Assembly (NCBI RefSeq): GCF_001953865.1
Contig: NZ_MQUQ01000012.1
Span: 434,001-498,000, forward strand
Source of the DNA: Amycolatopsis coloradensis
Lineage (GTDB): Bacteria; Actinomycetota; Actinomycetes; Mycobacteriales; Pseudonocardiaceae
Direction: 5' to 3'
Length of the DNA stretch: 64,000 bases
Shown here: positions 34,320-42,287 of the stretch, piece by piece
Layout of the letters: each line of letters opens with the position of its first letter
Position numbering within the stretch: the stretch's first letter is position 1
Position numbers and translations under genes: made by a program
The notes under the pieces: generated by a model
Database searches by the model: none
What the model saw: the letters and a program-made list of their open reading frames with translations, nothing else
What the model was told of the DNA's origin: nothing

Positions 34320-35027
34320 GTGGGCAACGACAGGCATGCCGAAATGCTCGACGCGTTCGGCTCCGCGATCGCGAACGGGGAGATCCCGCCGGGTTCGGTG
34401 CTGCGCTCCGACGAAATCCAGGAGCGGTTCGGCGCGTCCCGCACGGTGGCGCGCGAGGTCGTGCGCGCACTGGAGACGATGTGCCTGACCAGCAGCAAAC
34501 GCCGGGTCGGGATGATCGTGCGCGAGCCACGTGACTGGAACCATTACGACCCGAGGCTGCTCCGCTGGCAGCTCGACGGCTCCGAGCGGAAGACCGCGCT
34601 GCGCACGCTGACCGAACTGCGTTCCGGCGTCGAACCGTGCGCGGCCCGGTTCGCCGCGCTGCGGGCGACGCCGGAAGAGGGCGGCCGTCTCCGGGCTTTG
34701 GCGAAGCGGCTGGAGGAGACGGCGCGCCGCCGGGATCTCGCGACGTTCCTCGGTCACGACGTCGCTTTCCATGAGCTGCTCCTGACCGCGTCGCGGAATC
34801 CGATGTTCGCGCAGCTTTCGGCGGTCGTGGCCGAAGTGCTCGCCGGGCGGACCGAGCATGGCCTGATGCCGGAGGAACCGCAGCCCGAAGCCGTCGCGCT
34901 GCACGTCGAAGTCGCGGCCGCCATCGACGCGGGCGCCCCTGACCGGGCCGAACGCGCGATGCGGGCCATCGTCATCCAGGCGCGGGACGAGATGGCCCTC
35001 GGCGTCGGACAGATGATCTTCGAGTAA
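34320..35027 (+). CDS. FadR-subfamily GntR regulator of gluconate genes
   Basis: The 235-residue protein has an N-terminal winged helix (IANGEIPPGSVLRSDEIQER followed by FGASRTVAREVVRALE). The C-terminal FCD effector domain has the conserved histidine pattern (HDVAFHELLL) and a second ligand-binding histidine in LHVEVAAAI. FCD regulators bind small carboxylates, often with a metal; gluconate or 6-phosphogluconate is the likely effector from context. The GTG at 34320 has AAGG 7-8 bases upstream. It is divergent from gntK-gntP. Confidence 0.87.
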   Translation: MGNDRHAEMLDAFGSAIANGEIPPGSVLRSDEIQERFGASRTVAREVVRALETMCLTSSKRRVGMIVREPRDWNHYDPRLLRWQLDGSERKTALRTLTELRSGVEPCAARFAALRATPEEGGRLRALAKRLEETARRRDLATFLGHDVAFHELLLTASRNPMFAQLSAVVAEVLAGRTEHGLMPEEPQPEAVALHVEVAAAIDAGAPDRAERAMRAIVIQARDEMALGVGQMIFE

Positions 35028-35055
35028 TCTCTGCAGGTCTTTCGAGGGAAACGGC

Positions 35056-36009
35056 ATGCAGGGGGCGACGGTGAGCGCGGCACGCGCGATCGGCTTGGTG
35101 TTGGGGGTGGTCGCGGACGGGGCGATCGGGGATCCCCGCTCACGCCGCCCGGTGACGGCGTTCGCCAGGGCGGCCTCGGCCATGGACGTGAAGGTCCGGT
35201 CGAAACACCCGGCGGCCGGTCTGCTGTGGACCGGCGGTCTCGCGGGTTCCGCCGTGCTGGCGGGCGTACTCGTCGAACGCGCCGGGCGACGCAGTCCTGT
35301 CTTGCAGGCGACCACGACCGCGGTGACCACTTGGGCCGTCCTCGGCGCCGCCGGCCTCGCCGCGAGCGGCACCTCGCTCGCGCGCGATCTCGAAGAAGGC
35401 GAACTCGAAACCGCCCGCGGCACACTGTCCACACTGGACCCGCGAGTCGCCGACGACCTCGGCGTCATCGGCCTCTCGCGTGCTTCGGTGGAAACACTCG
35501 CCGAGAACACCGCGGACGTCGTCATCGCGCCGCTGGTGTGGGGAGCGCTGGCCGGTGCGCCCGGCCTGCTCGGCTCGCGCGCGATCAGCCTGCTGCGCGG
35601 CCTCGGCCGGGGGCGTCCCGAGCGGTACCGTTGGTTCGTCGCGCGGCTGGACGAAATCGTCCATCTCGTGCCCACCCGGGTCGCCGCCGGGCTGACCGTC
35701 CTCGCCGCGCCGGTCGTCGGCGGCTCGGCGGGCGGCGCCTGGCGGGCCTGGCGCCGCGACACGACCGCGCACCCGAGCCCGAACGCGGGCCGCGTCGAAG
35801 CCGCGTTCGCCGGGGCGCTGGAGGTCCGGGTCGGCGGGCGGACGGTGTACCCGCACGGGGTCGAGGAACTGCCGGTGCTCGGCATCGGCCGCAACCCGGA
35901 CGCCGGGCACGTGACGCGGGCCGTGGAGCTTTCGCGGGTGGCCGGGTGGCTGGGCGCGATCAGCTCGGTGGTGCTGGCGGTCTTGATGGGCCTCTGGCGG
36001 CGGCGCTGA
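35056..36009 (+). CDS. cobD: Adenosylcobinamide-phosphate synthase CobD/CbiB
   Basis: The 317-residue membrane protein has the family blocks LSRASVETLAENTADVVIAP, RVAAGLTVLAAP and PSPNAGRVEAAFAGALEVRV. CobD joins aminopropanol to adenosylcobyric acid in B12 synthesis. No cobalamin riboswitch fits in the 28-base gap upstream, and no other cobalamin gene lies nearby except the distant phosphatase fusion at 41060. The ATG at 35056 has AGGGAAA upstream; GTG at 35071 is a weaker alternative. Confidence 0.9.
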   Translation: MQGATVSAARAIGLVLGVVADGAIGDPRSRRPVTAFARAASAMDVKVRSKHPAAGLLWTGGLAGSAVLAGVLVERAGRRSPVLQATTTAVTTWAVLGAAGLAASGTSLARDLEEGELETARGTLSTLDPRVADDLGVIGLSRASVETLAENTADVVIAPLVWGALAGAPGLLGSRAISLLRGLGRGRPERYRWFVARLDEIVHLVPTRVAAGLTVLAAPVVGGSAGGAWRAWRRDTTAHPSPNAGRVEAAFAGALEVRVGGRTVYPHGVEELPVLGIGRNPDAGHVTRAVELSRVAGWLGAISSVVLAVLMGLWRRR

Positions 36010-36046
36010 CCCCCGGCTTCACGGACTTCAGGTGAGCAGCGGGGGA

Positions 36047-36142
36047 GCAAGGGACCTTTGCTATCGCCGGGCGCTCTGAACTGCGGAAATAGCTCCTCGT
36101 CGCCGCCTCCCCCAAGTGCGTGAGGGGGTTTTCACGCACTTG
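36047..36142. repeat. PAL-3 core followed by an 11-bp-arm hairpin
   Basis: The PAL-3 core GCAAGGGACCTTTGC and the following TATCG occupy 36047-36066. A separate hairpin has perfect arms CAAGTGCGTGA (36113-36123) and TCACGCACTTG (36132-36142) with an 8-base loop. Both lie in the convergent gap after cobD and could end transcription from both sides. No gene is visible between 36010 and 36175. Confidence 0.65.
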
Positions 36143-36175
36143 AGAAGGGTGTCCTTCCGCTCACGAGGCGTGAGT

Positions 36176-36796
36176 TCACCGCTCCCGCCGGGCCAGCTGC
36201 GCCCGTGCCCGCGCGTCCCTCGGACCGTCGCGCCGCTCCAGCTCGGCATCGATCCGTGACCGGTCGCCGGACGTCTTGTTCCCGCCGAACTTGAACTTCG
36301 CCCGCACCCCGGTCACGGTCAGCTCGACCCCGCGGATGGCAGGCAGCAGCCGCTTGTCCGGCGCCCCGGTGGCGCTCACCGCCAACCGGCCCGAGCCGGG
36401 CTCGAAGTGTGCCAGCTGCCGGTCCAGGAGCGCGGCCTTCTCCCGCGCGTCGTCGATCAGCCGGACGTCGCATTCGAGCTGGACGGACGCGTAATACGAC
36501 GTCGGGACGCCGTGCGGCGGGTCGGCCGGGGTGTTCCAGCCGGATCGGATGTAGGTGTGGTCGTCGGTCACCGCGAGCAGCGCGCGCGGATGCTCTTCGA
36601 GCAACGGCCAGACCGGGTTGGAGCGCGCGAGGTGCAGCAGGATCGTCCGGTCGCCGTCGTAGATGAAGTGCGCCGGGTTGACGATCGGCAGGTCACGGCC
36701 CGCGCCACCGGCGATCAGCTGGCCGAAGTCGTGGCCGGACAGCCAGGCCTTCCACTCGGCGTCGTCGTGGGCGGCGTCCCACGGGTGAATCAGCAT
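36176..36796 (-). CDS. PaiB-like FMN-binding protein
   Basis: The 206-residue protein matches the FMN-binding split-barrel family of PaiB: MLIHPWDAAHDDAEWKAWL, NPAHFIYDGDRTILLHLARS and SAALLAVTDDH-type strands (here RALLAVTDDHTYIRSGW). The segment VPTSYYASVQLECDV is followed by a helical tail. Bacillus PaiB affects protease and sporulation gene expression, but most homologs are uncharacterised, so the label regulator should be taken lightly. The ATG at 36796 matches the conserved N-terminus better than the upstream one at 36814. Confidence 0.78.
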   Translation of the reverse strand: MLIHPWDAAHDDAEWKAWLSGHDFGQLIAGGAGRDLPIVNPAHFIYDGDRTILLHLARSNPVWPLLEEHPRALLAVTDDHTYIRSGWNTPADPPHGVPTSYYASVQLECDVRLIDDAREKAALLDRQLAHFEPGSGRLAVSATGAPDKRLLPAIRGVELTVTGVRAKFKFGGNKTSGDRSRIDAELERRDGPRDARARAQLARRER

Positions 36797-36818
36797 GATC
36801 GAGTATGAGTACACACAA

Positions 36819-36837
36819 TGGACCTATAAAAGGTCCA
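36819..36837. promoter_or_regulatory. Palindrome upstream of the PaiB-like gene
   Basis: TGGACC (36819-36824), a 7-base A/T spacer TATAAAA and GGTCCA (36832-36837) form a perfect 6-base inverted repeat, 22 bases before the gene start. It resembles an operator overlapping a promoter. No regulator gene is adjacent. Confidence 0.55.
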
Positions 36838-36850
36838 GTTTCACGCCGGG

Positions 36851-37672
36851 TCAGGTGGCCACTTCGGATCGCTCGTCCTCGGCCAGCATCTCCGCGACAC
36901 TCTTGCGCCGCTGCGGCCGTTCCGTGGTCAGCACGCCGCCCGGCTTCAGCTCGCGGACGGTGAAGTACAGCCAGCCCATCAGCGCCATGGCCCCGAACGC
37001 GATCCATTGGAGCGCGTAGGAAAAGAACGGTCCCGAGTCGGTCTGCGGCAGCGGCAGCGCCCCCAGCACGCCCGGCTGCTCGACGTCGAGCTGGAAGTAG
37101 CCGGGCCGGATGTCGAGCTTCGCGGCCCGCGCGACGACCTGCGAATCGACTACGTAGCTCTGAAGCTTCCCGCCGGTCGACTCGTCGGCGAAAGCGTCGC
37201 GGTTCTTGCCGTCCCGCTCGTCGTGACGGGCCCGCGTGATGATGTCGACGGTCCCGGCGGGCGGCCGGGCGAAGGGGAGCGCGCGCGATTTGTCGTCGAG
37301 CCGGACGTAGCCGCGATCCACCAGCACGATCGTGCCTTCGACGGTCCGGAACGGCGTCAGCACCTCGTAGGCTGCTTCGCCCTGCACGGAGCGCAGACGG
37401 GCTACGACCTCGCCCTCGGGAAGGTACGTCCCCTTCATCGCGACCAGGTGCCATTCGGTGCGCTGATCAGGGGCGGCTCCGTCGGGAAGCAGCTGGTCGA
37501 GCGACCTCGGCTGCCCGGTGAACGACTCCCTCAGCGCCGCGTTCTGGTGCTCGCGCTCGGTGTTGCGGGAGAACTGCCACGGCGCCAGCAGGGTGAAGCA
37601 GCAGACGGCGAAGGTGAACACCACCAATGTCAACGCCAGCCAGCCGGGCTTCAGCAGGAACTTCAACCGCAC
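36851..37672 (-). CDS. SURF1-family cytochrome oxidase assembly protein
   Basis: The 273-residue protein has the SURF1 layout: one helix at the N-terminus (LALTLVVFTFAVCCFTLLAP, about 12-31), a large extracytoplasmic domain with WHLVAMKGTYLPEGEV, VLVDRGYV and PYFQ-type strands, and a second helix near 218-236 (YALQWIAFGAMALMGWLYF). SURF1 helps insert heme a into cytochrome c oxidase. The GTG at 37672 opens just before the basic N-terminal turn. It lies 23 bases from the phosphatase gene and may share its transcript. Confidence 0.88.
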   Translation of the reverse strand: MRLKFLLKPGWLALTLVVFTFAVCCFTLLAPWQFSRNTEREHQNAALRESFTGQPRSLDQLLPDGAAPDQRTEWHLVAMKGTYLPEGEVVARLRSVQGEAAYEVLTPFRTVEGTIVLVDRGYVRLDDKSRALPFARPPAGTVDIITRARHDERDGKNRDAFADESTGGKLQSYVVDSQVVARAAKLDIRPGYFQLDVEQPGVLGALPLPQTDSGPFFSYALQWIAFGAMALMGWLYFTVRELKPGGVLTTERPQRRKSVAEMLAEDERSEVAT

Positions 37673-37695
37673 CCCACCACGGTAAGCGGTCCGCC

Positions 37696-38157
37696 TCAGG
37701 CGTGTGCGCGCACCCAGTCGAGCAGGCCGGGAACGGACCGCTCGATCATGCCGAGGACGTCCTCGAAACCGTCGTCCTCGCCGTAATACGGGTCCGGGAT
37801 CTCGGCGCCTTCGGGAGCGGACGGGTCGAACTCGCGCAGCAGGCGGACCTTCGACGGGTCCGGCACTTTGCGCTTCAGGAACGTGAGGTGGCTGTCGTCC
37901 GCGGCGAGCAGCAGGTCGGCGGCGAGATGCCCACGATCGACCTCGGCCGCGACGTGACCGGTCGGGTAGCCGTGTTCGGCCAGCTTCGCGCGGGCCCGCT
38001 TGTCGGCGGCCTCGCCGACGTGCCAGCCGCCGGTACCCGCGCTGGACACCTGCACGAGGTGATCGAGACCGGCCTCCTCGACCTTCGTGCGGAAGACGAG
38101 TTCGGCCATCGGCGAGCGGCAGATGTTGCCGGAGCAGACGAAGACGATGTGCACCAC
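37696..38157 (-). CDS. Low-molecular-weight protein tyrosine phosphatase
   Basis: The 153-residue protein has the active-site loop CSGNICRS with catalytic C8 and R14 (Cx5R) at the N-terminus. The general-acid aspartate is in IPDPYYGED near residue 118. In actinobacteria these enzymes dephosphorylate tyrosine residues, and some are secreted effectors. Here no kinase gene is adjacent. The GTG at 38157 is the only start that keeps the first beta strand. Confidence 0.92.
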   Translation of the reverse strand: MVHIVFVCSGNICRSPMAELVFRTKVEEAGLDHLVQVSSAGTGGWHVGEAADKRARAKLAEHGYPTGHVAAEVDRGHLAADLLLAADDSHLTFLKRKVPDPSKVRLLREFDPSAPEGAEIPDPYYGEDDGFEDVLGMIERSVPGLLDWVRAHA

Positions 38158-38286
38158 CCGATCAGTGTGAAGGCAGGGGGAGTCGACCGCTCACCGGCTC
38201 CGAACGGCTTCCGGGCGCGCGAAGCTGGAAAGCCGGGGTGAAGCGGGAGTAGACCTCCTGGGAAGAAACACGCAGGAAGGTCGCGT

Positions 38287-38607
38287 ATGAGCGCCCCAAC
38301 ACCCACCGTGGAATCCCCGGCAACCGGGCTCCACTGGTACCGCATCACCGTCAAGCATCCGCACCCCTACGAGGTCGGGCGGATCCTTTCGGAACACCGC
38401 TTCGTCCAGGCGAGATCGCCGAAAGAGGCGATGACCAGGATGCCGTTGCACCTCCGGTCGAGCGCGTCCGTCGCGCCCTATCAGGTCGACCACTCCGACG
38501 TCCCCGATCACTCGACGAAGGCCTACCGGGCGATGCTCTGGACCGGCCGCGTCATGCGCGCGGCAGGCCGCTGGGCAGTCAACAAGGACGCGAAGGCGCT
38601 GGAGTGA
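38287..38607 (+). CDS. Small conserved-type hypothetical protein
   Basis: The 106-residue soluble protein is not assignable to a family I know. It has a central WYRITVKHPHPYEVGRILSE strand-helix unit and a basic C-terminus. A good ribosome site (AGGAAGGT) precedes the ATG, and codon use matches the neighbours, so it is likely real. A PAL-3 repeat lies 22 bases after the stop. Confidence 0.65.
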   Translation: MSAPTPTVESPATGLHWYRITVKHPHPYEVGRILSEHRFVQARSPKEAMTRMPLHLRSSASVAPYQVDHSDVPDHSTKAYRAMLWTGRVMRAAGRWAVNKDAKALE

Positions 38608-38628
38608 CCTCGCCCCTCCTGCCGCCGC

Positions 38629-38664
38629 GATAGCAAAGGTCCCCTGCTCTCTTTTCGCAGGTCA
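38629..38664. repeat. PAL-3 element before the mosaic repeat
   Basis: GATAGCAAAGGTCCCCTGC, a CT-rich spacer and TTTTCGCAGGTCA match the element at the SpoIIM stop (13596-13631) over about 36 bases with few changes. It is the left piece of the mosaic repeat region that runs to 38887. Confidence 0.75.
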
Positions 38665-38693
38665 GCGGCGCGGTTGGTCGATCCGGAGCGTGT

Positions 38694-38742
38694 CGCGAAA
38701 GCCACTTTCGGGACATCAGACGTCCCGAAAGTGGCTTTCGCG
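38694..38742. repeat. PAL-4 inverted repeat
   Basis: Perfect 21-base arms (38694-38714 and 38722-38742), core AAAGCCACTTTCGGGAC, flank a 7-base loop. This sequence family is seen only once in the window. It is followed without a gap by a 7-bp tandem array. Confidence 0.85.
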
Positions 38743-38833
38743 CCACGCGCCACGCGCCACGCGCCACGCGCCACGCGCCACGCGACACGCGCCACGCGAC
38801 ACGCGCCACGCGACACGCGCCACGCGACACGCG
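38741..38833. repeat. 7-bp tandem array, about 13 units
   Basis: Units CGCCACG and the variant CGACACG run head to tail for about 93 bases. From the sixth unit on the two variants alternate, giving a 14-bp higher-order repeat. The spurious open frames across it in several phases are a consequence of the repeat and are not genes. Confidence 0.85.
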
Positions 38834-38850
38834 GCGCAGGCCGGGCCGGG

Positions 38851-38887
38851 CAGGTCAGCGGCGCAGGTGATAGCAAAGGTCCCTTGC
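38851..38887. repeat. 14-bp direct repeat and second PAL-3 core
   Basis: CAGGTCAGCGGCGC at 38851-38864 is an exact copy of 38658-38671. It is followed by the PAL-3 core (38869-38887). The copies bracket the PAL-4/tandem segment. The chorismate mutase stop lies 14 bases further on. Confidence 0.7.
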
Positions 38888-38900
38888 TCCCGCCCCACGG

Positions 38901-39455
38901 TCAGCGGTGGGAGCAGGCCGACCTGACGGACTCCCCGAGCGCCACCGAGTGCAGCCGGTCCAGCCCGCGCCGCGCGTCGACCAGCCGCGCCGTGACCGCG
39001 AGCCGCGCGTCGCAGGACGGCCGCGCCCGCGCGTCCCGCGTCGCCGCGAGTTCGGTGAGCAGACCCGCGTTGAGCCGGTCGATCACCGGCCGGACCTCGG
39101 TCGCCAGATCGGGCCGTCCCGGCGGCCGCGAGCCGGGATGCGTGGTCCACCGCGCGTACAGGCCGCGCTGCACGACCTTGTTCGCTTCGATCTGGTCGCG
39201 AAAGAACCGCACCACGCTCGCCGCGTCGAGGCCGAGACCGGGCGCCTTCGCCGCCACCGAGTCGAGGATCTGCTGTTCGCGCACCGGGTCGTCGATCGGC
39301 GACGGCGTGCCGAACTTGGCGGCCGCGACCTTGTCGGCGATTTGCCCGCGCTGAGCGGCCAATTCGGTCAACGTCCAAAAACCTGAGGACGCCGAAGCGG
39401 GCGAGGGCAGGCCCACGAGAAGCAACACGACGGCACAGAGCACCCGAAGTCGCAT
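38901..39455 (-). CDS. Secreted chorismate mutase (AroQ gamma type)
   Basis: The 184-residue protein has a clear Sec signal peptide ([22 protein letters not shown]). An all-helical mature domain follows, with [40 protein letters not shown] and [19 protein letters not shown], which are AroQ gamma landmarks also seen in the exported Mycobacterium tuberculosis enzyme. A C-terminal pair of cysteines probably forms a disulfide. It converts chorismate to prephenate; why actinobacteria export it is unclear. The ATG at 39455 opens directly on the signal peptide. It is divergent from the Nif3 gene 31 bases away. Confidence 0.87.
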   Translation of the reverse strand: MRLRVLCAVVLLLVGLPSPASASSGFWTLTELAAQRGQIADKVAAAKFGTPSPIDDPVREQQILDSVAAKAPGLGLDAASVVRFFRDQIEANKVVQRGLYARWTTHPGSRPPGRPDLATEVRPVIDRLNAGLLTELAATRDARARPSCDARLAVTARLVDARRGLDRLHSVALGESVRSACSHR

Positions 39456-39486
39456 GTCCGGAAACGCTACATGCGAAAATCCCCGG

Positions 39487-40308
39487 GTGCCCGCGCTAGC
39501 CGAAGTCATCGCCGCCCTCGAGCAGGCCTACCCGCCCGAACTCGCCGAATCGTGGGACGCCGTCGGACTCGTCTGCGGCGACCCCGCCGAGAACGTGGAC
39601 AAGGTGCTGTTCTGTGTCGATCCGGTCGACGAGACCGTCGACGAGGCGATCGCCGACGGCGCGCAGCTGATCGTCGCGCACCACCCGCTGCTGCTGCGCG
39701 GCGTGCACGGCGTCCCGGCCGACAGCACCAAGGGCCGTCTCGTGCACCGCATGATCCGCGCGGGCGTCGCCCTCTACTGCGCGCACACCAACGCCGATTC
39801 CGCGTCACCCGGCGTCTCCGACGCGCTCGCCGACGCCATCGGCCTGACCGTCCTCGGCCCGCTCGACCCCCGCGAGGACGGCGTCACCGGCATCGGCCGC
39901 ATCGGCGAACTGCCCGCCCCCGAACCGTTCTCGGTCTTCGTCGAACGCGTCGCGAACGCCTTGCCCCGCACGGAACCCGGCGTCTACGGCGCGGGCGATC
40001 CGGCCCGCCCCATCCGCCGCGTCGCCGTTTCCGGCGGTTCCGGCGACAGCTATCTCAAGCGTGCCACCGCCGCCGGGGTCGACGCGTACGTCACCGCCGA
40101 TCTCCGGCATCATCCCGCCGGCGAACACCTCGCCGAGATCGCCGAAGTCCCCGCCCTGGTCGGCGTCACACACTGGGCGAGCGAATGGCCGTGGTGCGAG
40201 CAAGCCTCGGCCGTCGTCCGCGCCGCGTTTGCGGGTAACGTCGACATTCACGTCTCCACGCGGTGCACCGACCCGTGGACGCTACGGGCCACCCGAACCG
40301 AGCACTAA
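39487..40308 (+). CDS. Nif3-like dinuclear metal centre protein
   Basis: The 273-residue protein has the NIF3/GTP-cyclohydrolase-I type 2-like fold. Metal ligands are visible in [12 protein letters not shown] (HH pair), an aspartate in [10 protein letters not shown] and VGVTHWASE near the C-terminus. The N-terminal [14 protein letters not shown] is typical. Members form hexameric toroids with two metals, and their reaction is unsettled. The GTG at 39487 gives the conserved start. It heads a three-gene run with the zinc-ribbon protein and the RNase HI fusion, an order widely conserved in actinobacteria. Confidence 0.9.
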   Translation: MPALAEVIAALEQAYPPELAESWDAVGLVCGDPAENVDKVLFCVDPVDETVDEAIADGAQLIVAHHPLLLRGVHGVPADSTKGRLVHRMIRAGVALYCAHTNADSASPGVSDALADAIGLTVLGPLDPREDGVTGIGRIGELPAPEPFSVFVERVANALPRTEPGVYGAGDPARPIRRVAVSGGSGDSYLKRATAAGVDAYVTADLRHHPAGEHLAEIAEVPALVGVTHWASEWPWCEQASAVVRAAFAGNVDIHVSTRCTDPWTLRATRTEH

Positions 40309-40325
40309 GAATCACAAGGAGCACC

Positions 40326-41063
40326 GTGAAGGCCGACCCCGCCGTCCAGCGCCAGCTGCTCGAACTCGCGAAGGTGGACGCCGAACTCTCGCGTACCGCC
40401 CACCGCCGCCGCACCCTGCCGGAAATCGCCGAGATCGACGCGGGCGAGAAAACGGTGCGCGACCGACGTGACGCGCTGGTCTCGGTCCAGACCGCGGCGT
40501 CCGACCTCGACCGTGAGATCGCCCGCCAGGAGAAGGAGATCGAGTCGGTGCGCGCTCGCGGCGACCGCGACCGCAAGCTCCTCGAATCCGGCTCCGTCGC
40601 GGCGAAGCAGATGACCGACATCGAGCACGAGCTGAACAGCCTCAACCGGCGTCAGGCCGCGCTCGAGGACGACCTGCTCGAATTGATGGAACGCCGCGAG
40701 GCGCTCGATCTCGACGCCCAGCGCACCAGCGCCGAGGTCGCGAAGGCCGAGAACGAGGTCGCCGAGGCCGTCCGCCGCCGTGACGAGAACTTCACCGACT
40801 TCGACACCACGAAGGCCCGCCGCGACGAAGACCGCGCCAAACTCCTGCCGCGGTTTCCGGAAGACCTGCTGAAGCTCTACGAGCGGGTCCGCGCGCACAA
40901 GGGCATCGGCGCGGCGCTGCTGCGGGCCCGCCGTTGCGGCGCCTGCCAGCTCGACATCGACCGTCGCGAGATCGCCGAGATCAAGGCCGCTCCCGAGGAC
41001 AACGTCATCCAGTGCGAGAACTGCGGCGCCATCCTGGTGCGCACACTGGAGTCCGGCCTGTGA
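40326..41063 (+). CDS. Coiled-coil protein with C4 zinc ribbon
   Basis: The 245-residue protein has a long helical hairpin coiled coil (about 10-180, heptads rich in E, R and A). The C-terminal zinc ribbon has RRCGACQLD and QCENCGAILVR, with two CxxC pairs. This is the zf-RING_7/DUF164 family, a likely nucleic-acid-associated protein encoded with Nif3 and RNase HI. The GTG has AAGGAG 5 bases upstream. Its stop overlaps the next start (GTGA). Confidence 0.85.
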   Translation: MKADPAVQRQLLELAKVDAELSRTAHRRRTLPEIAEIDAGEKTVRDRRDALVSVQTAASDLDREIARQEKEIESVRARGDRDRKLLESGSVAAKQMTDIEHELNSLNRRQAALEDDLLELMERREALDLDAQRTSAEVAKAENEVAEAVRRRDENFTDFDTTKARRDEDRAKLLPRFPEDLLKLYERVRAHKGIGAALLRARRCGACQLDIDRREIAEIKAAPEDNVIQCENCGAILVRTLESGL

Positions 41064-42172
41064 CCGACCACGTGCTGATCGAGGCCGACGGTGGCTCGCG
41101 GGGCAACCCCGGGCCCGCCGGCTACGGCGCGGTCGTCAAGGACGCGAACACCGGTGAGGTGCTGGCCGAGCGCAAGGCCTACGTCGGGATCGCGACCAAC
41201 AACGTCGCCGAGTACTCCGGCCTGATCGCCGGGCTCGCCGCGGCCGCCGAACTCGGAGCGTCCACAGTGGACGTCCGGATGGACTCGAAGCTCGTGGTGG
41301 AGCAGATGTCCGGGCGCTGGAAGGTCAAGCATCCGTCGATGCAGCCGCTGAACGCCGAAGCCAAGGAACTCGCGGCGCGCTTTTCCCGCGTGCGCTACGA
41401 GTGGATCCCGCGCGCGGAGAACTCCCACGCGGACGGGCTCGCGAACGAGGCGATGGACGCCGGGGCCGCGAAGAACTCAGAAGCGCCGAAGACCGTGAAG
41501 CAGGACAGGACCAGCCCTGTCGGCTGGACCGGCGCCACCGGGACACCGACGAAACTGCTTCTCGTGCGGCACGGCCAAACGGCGATGTCGGTCGAGAAGC
41601 GTTACTCCGGCCGCGGTGACGTGCCCCTCACCGAGCACGGCAAGCAGCAGGCGGCCGCCGCCGCGAAACGCCTCGGCTCGATGGAGGGCCTGGTCGTCGA
41701 CGGTGAGGCCGCGCCGATCATCGCCTCACCGCTGATCCGCACCCAGCAGACCGCGCAGGCGATCGCGGACGCGCTCGGCGGCCGCGTCGAGACCCATCCC
41801 GGGCTGATCGAGACCGACTTCGGCGATTGGGAAGGCCTCACCTTCAAAGAGGCCATGGACCGCGACCCCGAATTCCAGACCGCCTGGCTTTCGGACACCT
41901 CGATCGCGGCGCCGGGCGGCGAGAGCTTCGACGGCGTCCACCGTCGGGTCCGCAAGGCCCGCGACGAGCTGATCGCGAAGTACGGCGGGCGGACACTCGT
42001 GCTGGTCAGCCATGTCACGCCGATCAAGGCGCTGCTGCGGATGGGCCTCGACGCCGGGCCGTCGCTGCTGTTTCGACTGCACCTTGACCTGGCCTCGCTG
42101 TCGATCGTCGAGTTCTACCCCGACGGCAACGCCTCGGTCCGCTTGGTGAACGACATCTCGCATCTGTCCTGA
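41060..42172 (+). CDS. Bifunctional RNase HI / histidine (acid) phosphatase
   Basis: The 370-residue fusion has an N-terminal RNase HI domain (EADGGSRGNPGPAGYGAVV, catalytic D10, the E in NNVAEYSGL, the D in RMDSKL, and HADGLANEA). It is joined by a charged linker (about 140-160) to a phosphoglycerate-mutase-like phosphatase (LLLVRHGQT near residue 170, IASPLIRTQQTA, ETDFGDWEG, LVSHVTPIKAL). Mycobacteria have the same fusion. The RNase half removes RNA from RNA-DNA hybrids. The phosphatase half resembles CobC alpha-ribazole phosphatases, which fits the presence of cobD in this window. Confidence 0.93.
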   Translation: MTDHVLIEADGGSRGNPGPAGYGAVVKDANTGEVLAERKAYVGIATNNVAEYSGLIAGLAAAAELGASTVDVRMDSKLVVEQMSGRWKVKHPSMQPLNAEAKELAARFSRVRYEWIPRAENSHADGLANEAMDAGAAKNSEAPKTVKQDRTSPVGWTGATGTPTKLLLVRHGQTAMSVEKRYSGRGDVPLTEHGKQQAAAAAKRLGSMEGLVVDGEAAPIIASPLIRTQQTAQAIADALGGRVETHPGLIETDFGDWEGLTFKEAMDRDPEFQTAWLSDTSIAAPGGESFDGVHRRVRKARDELIAKYGGRTLVLVSHVTPIKALLRMGLDAGPSLLFRLHLDLASLSIVEFYPDGNASVRLVNDISHLS

Positions 42173-42287
42173 CGCGCCGTGAATGTGGCGCGGATCACGC
42201 CTGGATATGACGTGTCGCGGGCAGCCGATGGGGTATTGGCTACAGTTTCGGCGACGGGCACGTGAGCGAAAAGGCGAAGACGGGGAC

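Noticed and set aside
35028-35055. Cobalamin riboswitch before cobD
   Set aside because: The gap is only 28 bases and lacks the B12-box; no room for the structure.
38741-38833. Possible CRISPR array
   Set aside because: The units are 7 bp, contiguous and without spacers, and no cas genes are present; it is a simple tandem repeat.
38674-39354. Open frames encoding RATRHAPRATRHAP-type repeats
   Set aside because: They are produced by the 7-bp tandem array in all phases and are antisense to chorismate mutase.
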